This document shows, piece by piece, positions 46,201 to 55,136 of a DNA stretch of 64,000 nt. The stretch comes from Eunapius fragilis (Eukaryota; Porifera; Demospongiae; Spongillida; Spongillidae): assembly GCA_963681505.1 (NCBI GenBank), contig OY811971.1, forward strand, positions 13,863,232 to 13,927,231, written 5' to 3'. The translations under genes were made by a program, and so were the position numbers. The notes below the pieces were generated by a model, which did not search any database, had not been told where the DNA came from, and saw nothing but the letters and a program-made list of their open reading frames with translations. How positions within the stretch are numbered: position 1 is the first letter of the stretch; every line of letters begins with the position of its first letter.

Positions 46201-47188
46201 CTGTCCACAACTTCTTGAACGTTGCTTCACTGATCAGGGATACTGAGGCACCTGTGTCCACCTCCATCTGCAGTGAATACTTGCCCTCTACTTTTACTGT
46301 GACCAGTAATGGCATAGTACTTGCTTCTCTCCCTCCTCTCAGTTTGAAGGTAGTGTGGACTGTGAGACTATCGTCAATCACCACTGTGTTGGCTTTGTGT
46401 GGTTTCTGTCCACCAGATTTCTGTGTTTTACATCCTCCTGACCTGCCAGTGCCAGCAGATGTCTTTGCCTTCCGGCATACCCGAGCCGTGTGACCCTTCT
46501 TTCCGCACGAGAAACACTCTGCATCCTTGAACTTGCAGACTGGAGCCAGATGTTTGCCTCCACATCTATAGCAAGTTGGATTACCTTTCCCTTTTGCGTG
46601 TTCTTTACTGGTATCTTTCCCTCCCTCTATGGAATGTACCAGCACTGCCTGGGCTGACTGCAGATCTGCTGCGCCACGATCCGCCGTTTCCAGAGCCTGG
46701 GCTATTTCCGTTGCTTTCTTCAGGGTCAGGTTCGGTTCAGCCAAGAGCCTCCGCTGTATGTTAGGGTCGTTTACCCCAATTACGATACGGTCGCGTAGCA
46801 TCTCTTCAAGGCTATTTCCGAAATCGCACTTCGTAGCCAACTGGCGCAACTCCGAGATGAACATGGCTACGTTTTCACTGGACTGCCGCACTCTCGAATT
46901 GAACTTGAATCTGCTAACGGTTATGGCTGGAGCCGGATTAAAATGGTTGGTTAACGTCTCCACCAGTTGCGCATACGTTTTGTCCGTCGGTTTCTGAGGG
47001 GATACGAGACTTTTTACCAGCTTGTACGTTCTGGGCCCACAAACACTGAGTAAAATAGCTCTCTGCTTCGCGGCATCCTCCACATCGTTAGCAATGAAGT
47101 ACTGGCTCAGTCTTTCTTCATATGCTTGCCACTCCTCGGTAGCGCTGTCGAATTCTGCCATTCCTCCGTGGATCGCCATGACAGCCAA
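43211..47188 (-). CDS. Gypsy gag-pol polyprotein, 1325 codons, intact
   Basis: A single frame with the classical Ty3/Gypsy order. Gag region about 1-200; two CCHC-type knuckles near 210-240 (CYRCGGKHLAPVC, CFSCGKKGHTARVC); aspartic protease with DTGASVSLIS near 320; reverse transcriptase with YIDDILITG near 590; RNase H with CDASPYGVGAVL near 750; integrase with the HHCC site (HAGHQGISR, CEIC near 970), DDE residues in LDYAGPFQG, VVTDNGSAF and NGLVERAV, and a C-terminal RSGPKWLSGVISGIRGPVSV module. Gag and pol are fused without a frameshift. The start ATG at 47188 lies 23 bases inside the 5' LTR border. The protein copies the element's RNA and inserts the DNA. All catalytic motifs are present. 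Confidence 0.97.
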   Translation of the reverse strand: MAVMAIHGGMAEFDSATEEWQAYEERLSQYFIANDVEDAAKQRAILLSVCGPRTYKLVKSLVSPQKPTDKTYAQLVETLTNHFNPAPAITVSRFKFNSRVRQSSENVAMFISELRQLATKCDFGNSLEEMLRDRIVIGVNDPNIQRRLLAEPNLTLKKATEIAQALETADRGAADLQSAQAVLVHSIEGGKDTSKEHAKGKGNPTCYRCGGKHLAPVCKFKDAECFSCGKKGHTARVCRKAKTSAGTGRSGGCKTQKSGGQKPHKANTVVIDDSLTVHTTFKLRGGREASTMPLLVTVKVEGKYSLQMEVDTGASVSLISEATFKKLWTDKTPKLGPTNVTLRSYSGEVIKVLGELNVTVEYGDQEMRLSLLVVTGKGPSLLGRDWLKQLKLNWGELFHLNSAATLTLKEVLQRHDDVFKEGLGKIKGMEVKIHMEPGAQPQFFQPRTVPLALRARVEKELEKLVEEKVIEPVQFSEWAAPIVPVFKENGSVRICGDYKVTVNKFAKTEKYPLPRIEDLFAALSGGQAFTKLDLANAYLQLPLEDKSRDYVTINTHKGLFRYNRLPFGVASAPAVFQRTIESLLQGIQRVVAYIDDILITGESEQEHLKNLDEVLKRLEAAGLRLKAEKCKFMMAEVEYLGHCISKEGIFPTSAKVTAIKNAPVPTDVQQLRSFLGLVNYYGKFLPNLSSKLAPLHSLLENGKPWQWLDVHQKAFDCAKLLLISSKVLTHFDSKKEVILSCDASPYGVGAVLAHRFPDGSERPIAFASRTLAPAERNYSQLDKEGLAIIFGVKKFHNFLLGHQFTIFTDHKPLKHLFGEDKAIPPLASARLQRWALILSAYQYRIVHKPGKENANADVLSRLPLPECPSEVPLPGETVLLLETLEASPVNAKQIAEWTEKDPVLSKVKKWLAEGWPEKEREEELRPYRQRKDELSLQDGCILWGPRVIVPEPGHKLVVEELHAGHQGISRMKSLARSFVWWPKLDADLEDRAKRCEICQVHLKVPAPAPLHPWEWPVMPWCRLHLDYAGPFQGKMFLLIIDAHSKWLDVHVVESATSAVTIQKLEASFSCHGLPVTVVTDNGSAFTSQEFEKFLQGNGVKHVTTSPYHPASNGLVERAVQTMKLALKKTADKRKSVESRLLQFLFQYRITPHTTTGVSPAELLMGRRLRSHLSLLHPGVEERVKATQEKQSKYHNRGAKERTFKVGDHVWALNHRSGPKWLSGVISGIRGPVSVWVELSDGGKVKRHYDQIRARAAPIVTEEAQTTVTADNSTWSDLLPVMGPDLQPAIETEPQPPALLESAEGPELRRSGRTRRPPVRFNEEEI

Positions 47189-47210
47189 AGTTGACCCTCG
47201 TCGCCAAGTT

Positions 47211-47462
47211 TGTTACAACCCGAGTGGACAGAATACACGCGATGCGACGCGGCTAGGCAGAACGACAACCGACAATTGCATAAAAGATCTGATCAACAGA
47301 GCGTGTGTGTACACATATATAATAAACATTGACCAATCACTAAAGGCCACATATAACTGGCCAATGCAATAACAGTAGATAAGGATCTGCACTGTCATTA
47401 CGTAGCGCTAATGCCTGCTCTGGCAGGCTTGTATTGTAAACAGATCACCTCCGGATACCACA
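47211..47462 (-). repeat. Gypsy 5' LTR (252 bp)
   Basis: Carries the promoter of the element, which is transcribed leftward. TATATATAATAAAC in the middle may serve as TATA or polyadenylation sequence. Confidence 0.97.
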
Positions 47463-47548
47463 AAAGCCACGAAAGAATTTACTACCAGTACTATCGCCTG
47501 AAAGCAGCCATTAGCAGAGATTCTGGTCTTCAGTGACATCAACAAAAC

Positions 47549-47603
47549 CTTGCCATCGCGCCTCTCGATGAGGGGCATTATCAAGTGTGACGACGTCAGC
47601 CAT
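47549..47603 (-). CDS. Possible first coding exon of an unknown gene
   Basis: ATG at 47603 opens MADVVTLDNAPHREARWQ, followed by a GT donor (CAAG then GTTTTG) after 55 bases. It has no continuation that I can recognise; the Gypsy element is inserted 86 bases downstream, in what would be its first intron. From 47610 to 48570 I see no further gene. Confidence 0.3.
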
Positions 47604-48573
47604 TACTTACAATAGTCCGCGCTTGTATAACTGTATTCAATTGGTCACGTGCCAGACCCTAGCGGTGATGATTTGGTCTGGGCACGAAACCTAACTTGCT
47701 GTACATGTAAGCTGTGAACATTAATTTTAATAAACGATCACCATATAAACAATGCATATCCGGAAAAATATATATTTTGACTATGTTAAAATATAAAGAG
47801 GTACATTGTCTCTGATTCCCAAGGCCGACCTAATCATTATCCAATTTGAGCTAAGAATTATGAGTGATTGAATACCATTATTAGGTATGAAAAAGGGCTT
47901 TTTGTGTACTTCTCTATGGAAAGTGCTGTTTTGTCAAAAGGAAAGAAATATTTCAATATAAAGATATTCATTTGTTTTATATACTTCTAAATCAAGATCT
48001 TACATTTTGAAGCAATATTGACCCCGACCTAATCGAGAAGATTGTAGTTAGCTATTAAAAATCAAATTGTTAAAACGCTATTCATTTTCTATGGAAGTTT
48101 TACGGGAATATACGTGAATGTACAAACCGCAACTTGAGTCAATTCCTTTTGACCGGGCATTTCTCCATATGACGATGAATATTCGTTTCTGGAGAAACTT
48201 GAATCCATAATGACATTATCTGCAATTTCACATTCATTTGCCTGTCGATCATTGGCCTGCTACTGCTGATCAGGAGTTGCTGACTTTCTCTGCCACTGTC
48301 CTGTCTCAAAAGAGTAGAATTGTCGCCTTAGTATGCAGAACGACTAAGACGAACACCGCAATGGGGGCAAAGCTTTCTTTTGGTAGGTCCATGCACTTGA
48401 AACATTTTTGAATTTTTAAAAACACAAAACAAAAGTGATCTGATGTATAACTTGCGCTTGTGCGGAAACCCATGCGCGCGCAGCTAAATCATGCAGCTGC
48501 ATTATGCATTGCACTGATTTCGCAGCTGCAGATTTAGCTGAAGGCGATACGCGATATGGCTGGATCGTTTTAT

Positions 48574-49204
48574 CAGTGGCGGATCCAGGGGGGGGGGGGG
48601 GGGGGGGTGTCTAAGTGGTCTAAAGACCCCCCCCCCCCCCCCCCTCGGCCCGACCAGTTATGAATAAATTAACTTATGAATTACATGATTGACGAGTTCT
48701 AAAGCCAAGGCCCTCCAAGCGTGCAGTGTTTAATTAGTATTGTTGCTGCGCGATGGAATGGTGCGAGCAAGAAGTAAGCGATCAAAAGAAGATAGTTTAC
48801 CTCAGGAAACAGGTAGAGCTAAATCAAGTAGGTATATAATACTATTAAAGGTAAAACGTGTGTGTCTTTAGACCAGAATACGGTCACAATGGCTTTGCGT
48901 AGAGTTTTCTATTCGCTATCCTTATCCACATTGACTCACTGACGCAGGCTTCTATATTAATCAATTTCAATATTGCGCTTGCTAGCTATCCATATTGAAT
49001 ACATGCTTTTTTTCATGCTAAATGAACCCAAAGTGAAAAAACGCCTGGGGCTTTGCCCCAGGCCCCACTGGGGGAGCTTGCAGCGCTCCCCCAGACTTCC
49101 TAACTGTTACGGGAGGGGCACGCCCCCTCCAGTACCCACCCCCGCTTGTGAATATAGTTATTAGACCCCCCCCCCCCCTTCCAGAAATCCTGGATCCGCC
49201 GCTG
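48574..49204. mobile_element. Non-autonomous hAT element (about 631 bp)
   Basis: Ends CAGTGGCGGATCCAGG and CCTGGATCCGCCGCTG are inverted copies typical of one large hAT family. GTTTTAT flanks both ends (48567-48573 and 49204-49210, the latter overlapping the last base). Subterminal poly-G and poly-C runs (48588-48607, 48627-48644, 49166-49178) are complementary and could form a strong stem. A 38-codon frame at about 48760 is not a transposase. Confidence 0.8.
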
Positions 49205-49512
49205 TTTTATGGTTTCATTAGTACTCCTAGCAGAATTGTCGCCAGGCCGAAAGGCAGAACAATTCAGCTAACACCGCCAGTCCCTGTGCCTGTAGTCTCA
49301 TTCTCTGGGGCTGACGACGACGCTAGCAACCAGCAGCTGCAGCCTTCCGTAATAGAGTTATTGAAGGTCATGGAGGCTCAACAGAAAGAAATTGAAAAGC
49401 TTTAAAAGCTATCAGAAGAACAAAACGAGAAACTTGCTATGTTTTCAAATACACCAGAAGACAGGAGCAAAGCAGTTCCGAAGGATGCGCTGGTAAGAGA
49501 CTTGTATTTATA
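49205..49512 (+). other. Exon-like segment with a heptad stretch, one in-frame stop
   Basis: Encodes PSVIELLKVMEAQQKEIEKL, then TAA, then KLSEEQNEKLAMFSNTPEDR, followed by a GT donor (CTG then GTAAGA at about 49493). The continuity on both sides of the stop suggests a single nonsense mutation in a coiled-coil exon. The family is unknown. Confidence 0.4.
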
Positions 49513-49582
49513 CAGCGGCGGATGCAGGATTTCTGGAAGGGGGGGTCTAATAACTATATTCACAAGCGGGGGTGGGTACTGG
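49513..49582. mobile_element. Truncated second copy of the hAT end
   Basis: CAGCGGCGGATGCAGGATTT and the following 50 bases match the right part of 48574-49204 in reverse orientation. The copy stops abruptly at TACTGGAG, where the Gmr1-like retroelement begins. Confidence 0.75.
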
Positions 49583-51148
49583 AGAGTACCAGGTGGACAT
49601 GAGCAACAAACGGAAGAGACACAGAGTGTTCCATGTCAACATGCTGCGTCAATGGCATGATCAGCAGCCAACCGACTCGAGTCTCTGGGTGGATGACACA
49701 GAAGAGGCGGAAGATGAGATACCAGTTTGGGGAAAAGACGACACCTGTGTACAATGGAACCTGCCACCCCATCTGGATGAAATGCAGAAAAGTAGTCTTC
49801 AGGGCCTATTGAAAGAATTCGAGGACACCCTGAAAAGCAAACCAGGAAGGACCAGAATGATAGAACACAGCATCGACACAGGGTCAGCACAAGCGATCAG
49901 GCTCCCTCCGTATCGATTGCCATATGCCTGCAGAGATGTGATTACCAAGGAACTCAAGGAAATGCTGGAAGATGGAGTTATCTCAAGATCCACTAGTGAA
50001 TGGGCTGCCCCGGTGGTGCTGATCACAAAGAAAAATGGGGAAATCCGTTTTTGCCTAGACTATAGGCGACTCAACTCCATCTCCAGAACGGACAGCTATC
50101 CAATGCCCAGAGTGGACGAGCTTATAGACAGACTGGGATCTGCCAACAGAACTACATTTCAACTCTAGACCTTTCACAGGGATACTGGCAGGTCCCAATG
50201 TCAGCACAGTCAAGGGCAAAGACAGCTTTCGTCACCTCGTACGGATTGTTTGAATTCAACATCATGCCCTTTGGACTCCAAGGAGCACCCTCAACCTTCC
50301 AGAGAATGATGGACCAGCTTCTCCGAGGGTTGGAGGACTGTGCTGCTGCCTACCTCGATGACCTAGTGATACATAACGCAACATGGCCGGAACACTTGGT
50401 GTCTCTGAGGAAGGTGCTGGAGAGACTGAGAACAGCGGGACTGACAGCAAAACCGTTCAAGTGTCACTTTGCAATGAAGGAGTGCACCTACCTAGGGCAC
50501 ATTGTAGGGAACGGTCAGGTACGACCAGAAATAGGGAAGTTGGCGGCAGTAGAAGACTTTCCTGTACCCAAAACAAAGAAGGAAGTCAGGACATTCCTGG
50601 GGCTCACAGGCTATTACAGGAAGTTTGTGCCATGTTACGCCTCACTGGCCGCACCGCTGACCGAACTGACCAGGAGTAATGCTCCTACCATTGTCAAATG
50701 GACCACTTCATGCAACACAGCCTTTATGGACCTGAAGCGGCTTCTATGCTCGTCACCAGTGCTGCAATGCCCCGATTTTAGCCGACCGTTCATACTGCAG
50801 ACTGATGCATCAGACTGGGGTGTTGGAGGAGTACTGAGCCAGCTCGACCAGGAAGGTCTCGACCATCCCGTGGCCTACTTTAGTCGAAAACTGCTGCCTC
50901 GGGAGAGAAGATACGCCACTGTAGAAAAAGAATGCCTCGCAATCAAGCTGGCCATACAAGCCTTCAGGGTGTACATACTAGGCAAACCGTTCAGAATTGT
51001 TACCGACCATCATGCCCTGGAATGGCTAGACCGGCTCAAAACCGATAACACCAGTCTGACATGGTGGAGCTTGACCCTCCAACCCTACCATTTCACTGTG
51101 ACCTACAGGCCAGGGAAGTGTAATGGAAATGCTGATGCTTTGTCCCGG
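49583..51148 (+). pseudogene. INT (C-terminus)-RT-RNase H fragment, one frameshift
   Basis: The first frame runs to 50168 with RT block 1 (RLPPYRLPYACRDVITKELK, GVISRSTSEWAAPVVLITKK, RFCLDYRRLNS). A one-base shift near 50150 moves the continuation (STLDLSQGYWQVPMSAQSR) to the next frame. 50198 onward has the RT catalytic AAYLDDLVIH, the thumb (TFLGLTGYYRKFVP), and RNase H (QTDASDWGVGGVLSQ, EKECLAIKLAIQAF, VTDHHALEWL, NADALSR). The frame ends at the Ginger insertion; downstream residues up to 51175 are from the inserted element. Confidence 0.85.
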
Positions 51149-51799
51149 TGTAGTAGGATACCCTGTCCCCCCTAAAAATTGTCCAGCCGGACAACGTATC
51201 CTAGGCTACGTTGTTCGCCGGACAACGTAGCCTAGGATACGTTGTCCTCCCTAGGACAATTATTCCTAGGATTATCGGTCCGCTTTAGGATTTGCTGTCC
51301 CCTTCCTTTTTGCCAGCAACGCTTAAAACCATTCGATAGAATATTAGTACATGCTGTTGCACTCGCCTTAAGAACTTCGAGTGTTGATAATTTTGATGAT
51401 ATTAGCTATTTTTTAATCCTCCTTGCTCCTCCGGGTGTGCTGCATGCATGCTTCATTGATGCATATCTAATCTCATACATTTACATGCAAACTAATTAAT
51501 ACAGCAATGACACAAAATGATGTTCATTTCTTGGTGCACAGCCTGCACTTCCAAGAGGAACCCAATTCCTTCCTTGTTACGTTTCACACTTCCTATGATA
51601 CCATTCATTGCAACAGCAACACTGAATCATTCTACCAACTCGTGGCATTCGGCAGTTACAGGAGATCTGGATTGTCTGTTGTGCCACCACTGAACATGTT
51701 GAAACGTTCCTATACGGATGCTCATCCCAATCATCCTGTTCAGGATTGAGATACTTCACAATAGCTTTGGTCACTGTCTGATTCATCCTCTCGTCAAGG

Positions 51800-52967
51800 C
51801 AGGGTTGCCGAAGGCCAGCCCGGCCTGCCAGGTCGGCCTGCCAGGCCGGACTATAAGCTTGGCCTGCATGGCTGGTCGGGACCCTGACCTGACAGGCCTG
51901 CAGGCCCGGATCCACCCACTAAATACAAAAGCAAATGGATGATTTTAATTTAATTGTTACAGTTGATATCAGCAATGCAGGCAGTTGCTAGATACTTGTA
52001 ATTAACAATTCGAGTCTTTTTCGCTTTGAGAATAGTCGTAAGCAATGGGGGAATCGCTTTGACAGCTTGGCTTGGACAGCTGCTCTTTATGATGACGTTG
52101 TAGATGCCGCAGAAGAACGAGTGCTTGCTGACATAGGGCTTGTGGCAATAATCACATCATGCTTTAATTGTCAGCAAATGCAGCGCATTTCTTTTCCTTA
52201 TAGGCATGGAGTCTGTGCATCTTGAAATGCGCCCACACAACGAAGGTAGAGTTAGGCCAAGCAAACTTGATTATTAGTTTCTCGTCCCCGCCCGCATCAT
52301 TTATTGGAGCCCCGCACCAAACTTCATTATTTATTATTCATGCACTCATCACGTGACAGTATAGCCAAGCCGCTGATTAATGTGACCGTTTCAGGGGCTT
52401 ACAAGACCCATGTACCATATCAAAAGAAGGAAGTCTACTGTTCGATGACTGCATGGCCATGAATGTTTTGTGCATGCATGTCTTTTTTGCACGTGCACAA
52501 ACTTCTAGCTATAGCATCCAATGTAAAATAATGAACTAATGAATAATGAATAATTACCGCCCGCCCGCATCCTTTCCTGAAAACAGGCGGACGAGAAACT
52601 AATAATCAATTTTGCATGGCCTTACTAATTTGTTTTCAACGTTGTGAGAACCTTACGAGTTCATCTGCATAACATTAGGGTTGGAGGGAAGCTCAGCTGA
52701 TAAAAGGGGAGTAGTTCAAGTTGATGCGCAGCACAAATTTGAAGAAGCATTCAAAGCTCATTCGTGGCGCCCGGCGATCTATTGTAAATTATTAATCTCT
52801 TGGTTATTTAACTATGAATATGCGTATTTAATTTAATTTTCCGACCTGGCAGGCCGACCTGACGTGACAGACAGGCCGGGCCTGTCAGGTCGGCAGGCTG
52901 CCCTGACAGGCCGGGGCTGTCAGGTCGGCCGGTCACAGGCCGGACCCCGGCCTGACTTTCAACCCTG
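51800..52967. mobile_element. hAT element nested in the Ginger integrase gene
   Basis: Starts CAGGGTTGCC and ends CAACCCTG, flanked by a perfect 8-bp duplication CGTCAAGG (51792-51799 and 52968-52975), the hAT signature. Both ends carry GC-rich subterminal repeats of GGCCTGCCAGGTCGGCCTG type. The centre has a short frame (NRFDSLAWTAALYDDVVDAA, about 52040-52140) that may be a transposase scrap. Length 1,168 bp including a nested MITE. Confidence 0.9.
52255..52621. mobile_element. PIF/Harbinger-type MITE nested in the hAT element
   Basis: Ends GGCCAAGCAAACTTGATTAT and, reverse-complemented, GGCCATGCAAAATTGATTAT, extending through AGTTTCTCGTCC, with a TTA duplication on both sides (52252-52254 and 52622-52624). 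The 3-bp TWA duplication is typical of PIF/Harbinger. 367 bp, AT-rich, non-coding. Confidence 0.85.
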
Positions 52968-53784
52968 CGTCAAGGCCATTAGTTTGAGAGTGATAAGCAC
53001 AAGTACTCGGTGATCAATACCTGCCATTTCAAAAAGTTTCTCATTGAGAGCATTGACATGCAAATTCACGACCTTGGTCAGATATGCAGACACTGAAGCA
53101 TCCAACTTAATAAGTGAGAGAAGAAAATGCATGAGCTACAGCCTTAGCTGCTTGCGCATGCATATCATCAACTAAAAAACTCACCTAGCTTCCCATCGTG
53201 GCAAGATAAGATCACCTTCATTTGATCCTCTTTATTCACAGTCCATTGCTTTTCTGTCATGTCGGCCGTATATTACTTTTGAGATAGAGCAAGCCTTCCT
53301 TCATCACGAAACTGTGTACTCTTCTGCAAATCGCCCGCTTTTCAGATTTACTAGCATCCACCCGATACTCGCCGTGTTTCAGATACCTAAAAATATCGTT
53401 GTGCAGTGCATGGTACTTCCTGATCTTCATCGCTCATTCTTATAGAACCATGCAATGGAACAATTTTGTCACACACTTCCGACGTCGACTCAGAGATAAT
53501 ATATATTATCTCTGGTCGACTGGCGTTTGAGAACACGTGGCGTATAGGTGTTATATGGTATACTGTGCGTGAAATCCAGAAATGTATATATCTAAGTATA
53601 ACGCATCGATCCGAACGGTCAACCAACTGAACCAAGACATCGAAGTTGCAAAGGGGGACAAGCTATCCTAAAGGCGGACAACGTATCCTAGGATAGGGTG
53701 TCCGTAGGGGGACAGCCTGTCCGGGGGGACAAGATATACTGTTACACCGGCGAACTAGTTCGCCGCTGGAGAACGTTGAGGGAG

Positions 53785-54010
53785 TGTAAGGGTCCGGGAC
53801 CGAGGACATGTCGACAACTTACATTACGTAATGAACATTGACTTACAAGTATCTACCGCTGGAGGAAAAGAACGATCCTACCTCGGACCACTTCGGGCGA
53901 GTTATGTTCCGGACCCCCACGGACGCAGGATAAAGAAAACTTTTTAAACGGGTGGCTAATGTGTATGAGAGAGGCTTATACGTGTACTCAAGTGTATATT
54001 TCAAAATACA
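53785..54010 (+). repeat. Probable 3' LTR of the Gmr1-like element
   Basis: Starts TGTAAGGGTCC straight after the purine run TTGAGGGAG; the pol stop codon overlaps its first bases. It ends AAAATACA before TCCTTGACGGG. No second copy is present in the window, so the borders are inferred only from the TG...CA form. Confidence 0.5.
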
Positions 54011-54069
54011 TCCTTGACGGGTGCGCAAGCCCAGGCGTTACGCGTTAAAGCTAACGGTGAACCCTAACA

Positions 54070-54443
54070 AAGAGGTTCATCCGTGCAAATTCGAACTTCC
54101 AAGTCCTCAGAGATGGGTGTTGCGAACGTCCTACAGAACCACGGGAGATCAGTTGGATTGCAGCACATGCTCTCGGCTCCACCACACTGAAGTCCGTCCC
54201 ACAGAACGTCCGAGGTGTACCATGTCATGTTCCAGCCCGGTCCAGGGTTGCCTGACTCGCAATAGTAATTAGAACCTACAAGCGAGGGAGCGCCGTTCGT
54301 TGCGCAAGGACAGGAATCATGTTCTTTGACACCAGCGGCATACGTATATACGTGATGTCTGTTTCCAGGCGACCCGTACGTGATTGAGACTCCATCCGCA
54401 TAAACAGCTTCGATGTCTAACAGGTAACCGAAAGCGTCCAGTG
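54070..54443 (-). pseudogene. Receptor copy D, fragment of exon 1
   Basis: Minus strand, encodes the second half of the cysteine-rich ectodomain: DAFGYLLDIEAVYADGVSIT, YYCESGNPGPGW, LWDGLQCGGAESMCCNPTDL and LEVRICTDEP. It is open throughout but cut on both sides: by sequence next to the retroelement LTR at about 54070 and by the 29-bp minisatellite at 54443. More diverged from copy B than copy C is. Confidence 0.85.
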
Positions 54444-55030
54444 TGCTGTAGGTCACCCACATGTTCACAGTGTGCTGTAGGTCACCCATATGCTCACAGT
54501 GTGCTGTGGGTCACCCATATGCTCACAGTGTACTGTGGGTCACCCACATGTTCACAGTGTGCTGTAGGTCACCCACATGCTCACAGTGTGCTGTAGGCCA
54601 CCCACATGCTCACAGTGTGCTGTAGGTCACCCACATGCTCACAGTGTGCTGTAGGCCACCCACATGCTCACAGTGTGCTGTAGGTCACCCACATGTTCAC
54701 AGTGTGCTGTAGGTCACCCATATGCTCACAGTGTGCTGTGGGTCACCCATATGCTCACAGTGTACTGTGGGTCACCCACATGTTCACAGTGTGCTGTAGG
54801 TCACCCACATGCTCACAGTGTGCTGAAGGTCACCCACAAGCTCACAGTGTGCTGTAGGTCACCGACATGTTCACAGTGTGCTGTAGGTCACCCACATGCT
54901 CACAGTGTGCTGTAGGTCACCCACATGTTCACAGTGTTCTGTAGGTCACCCATATGCTCACAGTGTGCTGTAGGTAACCCACATGCTCACAGTGTGCTGT
55001 GGGTCACCCACATGCTCACAGTGTGTAAAG
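54443..55030. repeat. 29-bp minisatellite, block 1
   Basis: About 20 copies of GTGTGCTGTAGGTCACCCAC plus ATGCTCACA, with GGGTCACC and TGTTCACA variants. Open frames reading CRSPTCSQCAVGHPHAHSVL are artefacts. Confidence 0.95.
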
Positions 55031-55136
55031 TTAGGTATCATCCAATGATCACCCTCTACACTGCTGGGTTGGTTGGACATGCAGAGGGACTCTAAAAACA
55101 CTGATGTCTACCACTAAAGCTCATTTGTGGGTATTC

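Larger units (their letters stand above)
42947..47462 (-). mobile_element. Complete Ty3/Gypsy LTR retrotransposon
   Basis: 4,516 bp with two 252-bp LTRs that look identical, one 1,325-codon gag-pol ORF on the minus strand, and a 5-bp target duplication AAAGC (42942-42946 and 47463-47467). A polypurine tract (AAGGAAGGAGGAAA on the minus strand) abuts the 3' LTR, and a candidate primer-binding site (TTGGCGACGAGGGTC) starts three bases inside the 5' LTR. Identical LTRs and an intact frame imply a recent insertion. Confidence 0.97.
51500..53420 (-). pseudogene. Ginger-like integrase plus PHD finger, interrupted
   Basis: Pieces in order on the minus strand. 53415-53260 has KYHALHNDIFRYLKHGEYRV and KRAICRRVHSFVMKEGLLYL, the same N-terminal module as in the integrase at 16586-18930. 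About 53100-52976 has SVCISDQGREF (second Asp), a 4-base GCAT insertion, then NALNEKLFEMAGIDHRV and AYHSQTN. After the nested hAT, 51790-51577 has GLDERMNQTVTKAIVKYLNP and EQDDWDEH, including the catalytic Glu, then a cysteine-rich finger (CNCRMPRVGRMIQCCCCNEW, YHRKC) and, one frame over, SWKCRLCTKK and a stop. It is dead through at least three frameshifts and the hAT insertion in the QTNGL motif. Confidence 0.7.
51149..53746 (-). mobile_element. Ginger-like DNA transposon, CCGG target duplication
   Basis: Termini are TGTAGTAGGATACCC and, on the other strand, TGTAACAGTATATCT, matching the TGTNR...YNACA pattern known for Ginger1. A 4-bp duplication CCGG flanks both sides (51145-51148 and 53747-53750). 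Subterminal GTCCGGC and CGTATCCTAGG palindromes repeat at both ends. Without nested elements the transposon is about 1.4 kb. Its minus-strand gene encodes an integrase followed by a PHD-type finger, but carries several frameshifts. Confidence 0.8.
49583..54010 (+). mobile_element. Gmr1-like Ty3/Gypsy retroelement, 5'-truncated, host of nested insertions
   Basis: The pol segment begins with the end of an integrase (YQVDMSNKRKRHRVFHVNML) directly upstream of reverse transcriptase and RNase H, and pol stops right after RNase H. This INT-RT-RH order defines the Gmr1 group of Ty3/Gypsy elements. The 5' LTR, gag and most of integrase are missing. A Ginger-like transposon (51149-53746) is inserted near the end of RNase H; past it pol resumes in frame at CCGG for 13 codons and stops at the LTR edge. 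A probable 3' LTR is 53785-54010 (TGTAAGGG to AAATACA). Confidence 0.7.

Noticed and set aside
47635-47690. GGTCTGGGCAC hairpin, also partly present at 42884, considered as a transposon end
   Set aside because: Only about 11 bases of inverted match and no target duplication; too weak to call.
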